This document shows positions 60,751-64,000 of a stretch of DNA of 64,000 nucleotides, in pieces. Numbering within the stretch: the first letter of the stretch is position 1; every line of letters begins with the position of its first letter. The DNA is from Cyanobacteriota bacterium (GTDB lineage Bacteria > Cyanobacteriota > Cyanobacteriia > Cyanobacteriales > Microcoleaceae). The DNA is taken from positions 1 through 64,000 of the forward strand of contig JANYGO010000365.1 in NCBI GenBank assembly GCA_025362325.1, read 5' to 3'. The position numbers were made by a program, and so were the translations under genes. The notes beneath the pieces were generated by a model. The model saw only the letters and a program-made list of their open reading frames with translations, searched no databases and had not been told where the DNA came from.

Positions 60751-61140
60751 CTAGGCCAGAGTTTCTGGGCAATATCCCAGACCCTTGACAAATTGCTGGC
60801 GGAAGGCTTCGATTTCCTTGCGCTCGGGGCTTCCGTGACAAACCACGGCCACCTGGTAGCGGCGCATCACGCTCAGCGGCGACTGTCCCGTTTCCAAACT
60901 CCAAAGTGCCATTTGCAAGCGAATTTCAGGATCGTAAGGAATCCCGAGTTCGTTCATAAAAGCCCGAAAATCCCCGTGCATTTCTGGAGTTAAATATTGG
61001 CTCATTTTCACCTTCACCACCCAGCCGTCAATTTGGTGAATAACAGTGATAAATTGCAAGGGAAGATGATGAGCCGCGCGCAGGTAATCCACGACTCTCA
61101 GAGTAAGGCTAGTATTGGCGATGTAGTAGAGGTATTCCAT
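60751..61140 (-). CDS. Conserved cyanobacterial protein of unknown function
   Basis: A 129-residue soluble protein. The start at MEYLYYIANTSLTLRVVDYLR is chosen because AAGGAT lies six bases upstream and the 45 residues before it are not protein-like. Later segments are FITVIHQIDGWVVKVKMSQYLTPEMHGDFR and ALWSLETGQSPLSVMRRYQVAVVCHGSPE. I recall closely similar proteins across cyanobacteria but no name or function. It diverges from queA. Confidence 0.75.
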   Translation of the reverse strand: MEYLYYIANTSLTLRVVDYLRAAHHLPLQFITVIHQIDGWVVKVKMSQYLTPEMHGDFRAFMNELGIPYDPEIRLQMALWSLETGQSPLSVMRRYQVAVVCHGSPERKEIEAFRQQFVKGLGYCPETLA

Positions 61141-61288
61141 AACGATCCTTATGAGCAAAGCTGATGCTATACCTCTATCCTCGCGGGCTATACCCGCCAC
61201 CACAAGGGGAAAAGCACCCGACTTGGGATGGGGGTTTTTACCCAATTTGTTACCCAGTTGACAGATCGATCGCACAGGAGTTCACCCG

Positions 61289-62434
61289 ATGACAGAGATT
61301 GACTGGTCTTTGGACGGCTACGACTACGAACTTCCGCCCGAGTACATTGCCCAAAATCCCGCAGTGCCGAGGGACAGTTCTCGCTTGCTGGCTGTAGATT
61401 CTCCCAGCAGCCACCAACACCGGATTTTTAGGGATTTACCCGATTTGCTCAAGCCGGGAGACTTGCTGGTACTGAACAACACCCGCGTGCTGCCAGCGAG
61501 GCTTTTCGGACACAAACCCAACGGCCCGGCTGTGGAGATATTGTTGATGGAAGAACGACAGCACAACTGTTGGCTGGCCTTGGTTAAACCGGGAAAACGC
61601 TTAAAGTTGGGAGCAAAAATTGAGTTTGAGCCGATCGCCCCAGCCTGTGAAGAATCCGCAGCAAACCCTTGCTGTTGCGTTCCTGAAGTGGCGGCACTCG
61701 CGCCAGAGCATCATAGATTGACTGCGACAGTTATAGAGAGGGACGAAGCAACAGGAGGACGGCTGTTAGAGTTTGACATCCCCACAGATGCGACTCTGGT
61801 CAACTTTTTGGAAGAATACGGCCATGTACCCCTGCCGCCCTACATCGACAAGTCCCAAGCTTCGCCGGAACAGTACCAGACTGTTTATGCCGATCGGCTC
61901 GGGGCGGTGGCGGCCCCCACAGCAGGCCTGCACTTCACCGAAGAATTGTTCAGCCGCTTGGAGCAGCGGGGAATCGACAAAACTTTTGTCACCCTGCACG
62001 TCGGAGTAGGGACGTTTCGCCCCGTGGAAGTGGCCGACGTGACGACTCACCAAATGCACAACGAATGGGTGGAAGTATCCGCCGCCACCGTCGAAAAAAT
62101 CCGCGCAACTCAAGCTAGAGGCGGGCGGATTTTTGCCGTGGGTACTACAGCCGTGCGAGCTTTAGAGGGAGCCGCAGCGGCGAGTGGCGATTTTTCCTTG
62201 CAGCCTTTTTGTGGCCCGACAAATTTGTTTATTTATCCTGGTTACAAGTGGCGCGTTGTAGAGGGAATGATTACCAATTTTCACTTGCCGCGCTCTACTT
62301 TGATGATGATGGTAAGCGCGATGATTGGAAGGCCCCGGCTGTTGGAACTTTACCTCTCGGCGATCGAGCATCAGTACCGCTTTTATTCCTTTGGCGATGC
62401 CATGCTAATTTTACCGGCGGCAAAGAACGATTGA
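61289..62434 (+). CDS. queA: tRNA S-adenosylmethionine ribosyltransferase-isomerase
   Basis: A 381-residue QueA. Signature segments are [85 protein letters not shown], and the C-terminal [19 protein letters not shown]. It transfers and isomerises ribose from S-adenosylmethionine onto preQ1 in tRNA to make epoxyqueuosine. A short extra segment around residues 118-140 (with NPCCCVPEV) is slightly longer than usual. The frame is intact and motifs are complete. Confidence 0.95.
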   Translation: MTEIDWSLDGYDYELPPEYIAQNPAVPRDSSRLLAVDSPSSHQHRIFRDLPDLLKPGDLLVLNNTRVLPARLFGHKPNGPAVEILLMEERQHNCWLALVKPGKRLKLGAKIEFEPIAPACEESAANPCCCVPEVAALAPEHHRLTATVIERDEATGGRLLEFDIPTDATLVNFLEEYGHVPLPPYIDKSQASPEQYQTVYADRLGAVAAPTAGLHFTEELFSRLEQRGIDKTFVTLHVGVGTFRPVEVADVTTHQMHNEWVEVSAATVEKIRATQARGGRIFAVGTTAVRALEGAAAASGDFSLQPFCGPTNLFIYPGYKWRVVEGMITNFHLPRSTLMMMVSAMIGRPRLLELYLSAIEHQYRFYSFGDAMLILPAAKND

Positions 62435-62537
62435 CTAATGAGCGCGATCGCTCTGAGGAAGTTAGGAAGCTCTTAATTGCTGAAACATAAGCGGTAGATT
62501 GCTTCTGCCCAATGCCTTCTGCCTTCTGCTATATCTG

Positions 62538-62649
62538 GCACCATTCTCAACCTTTCCTGTACGGGCGGGCCCGAAGTGGCCACCCCACCATCAACTTTAT
62601 GTGTTGTGTTGTGGGACAGCCAGGAAAGCCTCGTAACCGAGAATGGTGC
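62538..62649. repeat. Imperfect inverted repeat (GCACCATTCTC ... GAGAATGGTGC)
   Basis: Terminal arms 62538-62548 and 62639-62649 are perfect 11-bp complements, and inner arms CTTTCCTG (62552-62559) and CAGGAAAG (62621-62628) also pair, enclosing a GC-rich middle. The 112-base unit lies between queA and rpmF, which converge. It looks like a small foldback element or a structured 3' region. Confidence 0.75.
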
Positions 62650-62688
62650 AAAATATTCAGAAATGCCAATTTTTAATTTTTAATTGCT

Positions 62689-62862
62689 TTATTCTTCCTC
62701 CTCTTCTTCATTGCCGGGATACACGAAGCTGTTGGAACGCCCAGTCAGAACAGATTTGCCCAGAGACAGAGCTTTCTGAGCTGCCACTACAGCTTTGCGC
62801 TTCCATGTGGCCTTACGCATATTCTTCTTGGATTTGGAGGTTTTCTTCTTAGGGACTGCCAT
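62689..62862 (-). CDS. rpmF: 50S ribosomal protein L32
   Basis: A 57-residue L32: [20 protein letters not shown] then [20 protein letters not shown], with an acidic C-terminal tail (NEEEEEE). The start at [13 protein letters not shown] matches the family exactly; the open frame upstream is not part of the protein. It lacks the zinc-binding cysteines that some bacterial L32 proteins carry, consistent with the cysteine-free form. Confidence 0.95.
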   Translation of the reverse strand: MAVPKKKTSKSKKNMRKATWKRKAVVAAQKALSLGKSVLTGRSNSFVYPGNEEEEEE

Positions 62863-63049
62863 GACGCTAAATACTTTCGGATTGTATAGACAAACAAACA
62901 TTCTAGCCGATTTTGTCTGCATCGCTTACTCGACAAACGGCAACAACTCTTCAGCAAGCAATATCAAGTAGTAGGGTGCCGGGCGCCATTAGCCTCTGGA
63001 ACAACACCTAAAATTCCCCTACTGACGCACCCGCAGCAGCTAAATCCCG

Positions 63050-63113
63050 GTAGGGTGCGTCAGCCATTAGCTTTTCGAACCACACATAAAATCCTCCGGC
63101 TGACGCACCCTAC
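63050..63113. repeat. 16-bp inverted repeat GTAGGGTGCGTCAGCC
   Basis: Arms 63050-63065 and 63098-63113 are perfect complements. The half-motif GTAGGGTGCGTCAG also occurs near 25488 and a variant just before this copy. Common intergenic palindrome in cyanobacteria. Confidence 0.8.
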
Positions 63114-63196
63114 ATTTAAATCTCTCCCTCTCTCCCTCTCTCCCTCTCTCCCCCTCTCCCCCTCTCCCACTCTCCCACTCTCCCCCTCTTTGCTGC

Positions 63197-63673
63197 TTAA
63201 AGTTCGTGAAAGTAATACATCACAACGCCAGTAACTGGGTCGTTCTCGATGCTGACATAACCAGTTTTGAGCATTGCCATAAAAGCCTCTTCCACTTCCG
63301 CAAAAGTAGCGCCGGTTGCCATCACCCCTTGGGTGACAGACAATCTTCCGTTCTTGGTGTAAGCTGCCTTCAGCAGTTTAATTCCTAACTGATCGGGAGT
63401 TTGCTTGGGGTATGTCGAGGCGATCGCCCCGCCGATCGGATATAGCGGTATACCTTCGGGAGACACGCCGAGTTTGCCCCTGAGACTGGCATTGTGTTCA
63501 TCCACCATGTTCGGAAGCAGCAGCAAGTCAAACAATTGCCCGAACCCAAACAAGCCAAAGGTACACAGCCACAGCAAACCCGTGGCAATCTTGCCGTTAT
63601 AAAGGCGGTGGAGTCCGAAGGGGCCGAAAAAACAAGCGGCCCATAAAAGGTAACTAACACCTAAATTGCTCAT
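63197..63673 (-). CDS. TM2-domain membrane protein
   Basis: A 158-residue protein. The N-terminal ~65 residues form a TM2 domain: two hydrophobic helices around FGPFGLHRLYNGKIATGLLWL and FGFGQLFDLLLLPNMV. The C-terminal part (LGIKLLKAAYTKNGRLSVTQ ... FAEVEEAFMAMLKTGYVSIENDPVTG) looks like a small winged-helix domain. TM2 proteins have no settled function. The start at MSNLGVSYLL is chosen to match the family; the frame is open 17 codons upstream. A polypyrimidine repeat (63120-63188) lies directly downstream. Confidence 0.85.
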   Translation of the reverse strand: MSNLGVSYLLWAACFFGPFGLHRLYNGKIATGLLWLCTFGLFGFGQLFDLLLLPNMVDEHNASLRGKLGVSPEGIPLYPIGGAIASTYPKQTPDQLGIKLLKAAYTKNGRLSVTQGVMATGATFAEVEEAFMAMLKTGYVSIENDPVTGVVMYYFHEL

Positions 63674-64000
63674 TTTATACCCGTCCTGCCTGGTTATTCT
63701 AAGAATTGGAGTCCCTTTATACATTTTGTACTTTCTATCTGGTGTTTGAACAGTTTGACACCAGCAGATATTTGTGCATTGTCCGAAGTTATTGGTTATT
63801 TACTACCAATTCCCTGCGCAGGCCCATGCCCTGCGCAGGCCCATGCCCCATGCCCATGCCCATAAGTAATTGTGCGTAGCAATTCTTAACGCCAGCAACA
63901 TATTTCCTGGGTCGAAACCTTGGTACACTGGAGGCTGTGGAAATTTCCGCAGCTTTGACCTAAATTCCACACCAAGCGCCAAAGTGCGCCGCACAGCGCT
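63674..64000. other. Right-end region with CCCATGCCCTGCGCAGG tandem units
   Basis: Contains two direct CCCTGCGCAGGCCCATG units followed by CCCATG repeats (63810-63862). A minus-strand frame is open from 63994 leftwards through these repeats and could be the 3' end of a gene lying outside the window, but I do not recognise it. Confidence 0.4.

Noticed and set aside
63803-63994. 63-codon minus-strand ORF at the window end
   Set aside because: The C-terminal part is translation of CCCATG repeats; it might be the end of a gene outside the window but no family is recognised.

Overview
The window reads as the chromosome of a filamentous, oxygenic cyanobacterium, probably of the Oscillatoriales (Microcoleus/Oscillatoria/Phormidium-like). 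The evidence is the many HIP1 octamers (GCGATCGC) throughout, plant/cyanobacterial genes (Ycf54, a GUN4-domain protein, DUF1995, a CSP41-like dehydratase, a lipid-A-disaccharide-synthase-like protein), large multi-PAS hybrid kinases, Ser/Thr kinases with TPRs, and many short palindromic dispersed repeats. The genus is inference. No rRNA or tRNA gene was recognised.

Layout. 1-7.1 kb: the 3' end of a TPR/J-domain-type gene, a zinc-ribbon Ser/Thr kinase, a truncated gene, an EI24-type membrane protein, a ComB-type phosphatase, a lipid-A-disaccharide-synthase-like protein and a membrane-anchored GUN4 protein. 7.2-14 kb: two sensor kinases. The first (1731 aa) has seven PAS domains and a GAF domain with both cysteines expected of a DXCF-type cyanobacteriochrome. 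The second is a short receiver-kinase with a threefold 21-residue coiled-coil repeat. 14.5-24.2 kb: a probable surface-polysaccharide neighbourhood (TPR-methyltransferase fusion, a three-glycosyltransferase fusion protein, a secreted GH39-like glycosidase, glucose-1-phosphate cytidylyltransferase). It is interrupted by a small secreted RNase A-like toxin and its immunity gene. 24.3-38.3 kb: mostly ordinary metabolism and housekeeping (acyl-CoA dehydrogenase, cyclase-family protein, DUF1995, phosphatase, M48 protease, hydrolase, RibF, MoxR). It also holds a 1.15-kb stretch bounded by nested inverted repeats.

39.8-50.2 kb: the main accessory region, a tightly packed minus-strand type III-D CRISPR effector operon. 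In order of transcription it holds a possible small membrane protein, a CARF nuclease, HD-less Cas10 with an intact GGDD cyclase motif, Cas7, Csx10 (Cas5-like plus helical Cas11-like tail), a two-domain Cas7, Csx19, a Uma2-family nuclease and a TIGR03986-type RAMP. There is no array, Cas6, Cas1 or Cas2 here, so crRNA must come from elsewhere. The expected logic is target RNA binding by the RAMP/Cas10 complex, cyclic oligoadenylate synthesis by Cas10, and activation of the CARF protein. The nuclease half of that protein lacks the usual E-x-K.

50.3-64 kb: Ycf54, a SPOR-like secreted protein, a kinase-TPR protein, a CSP41-like protein and DnaG. Then comes a SET-methyltransferase/EamA-transporter gene pair lying between two direct copies of what looks like the 3' end of a transposase gene. 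It ends with a lumenal pentapeptide protein, YraN, QueA, ribosomal protein L32 and a TM2 protein.

All functional names come from reading protein motifs and recalled family signatures. No database search was run.
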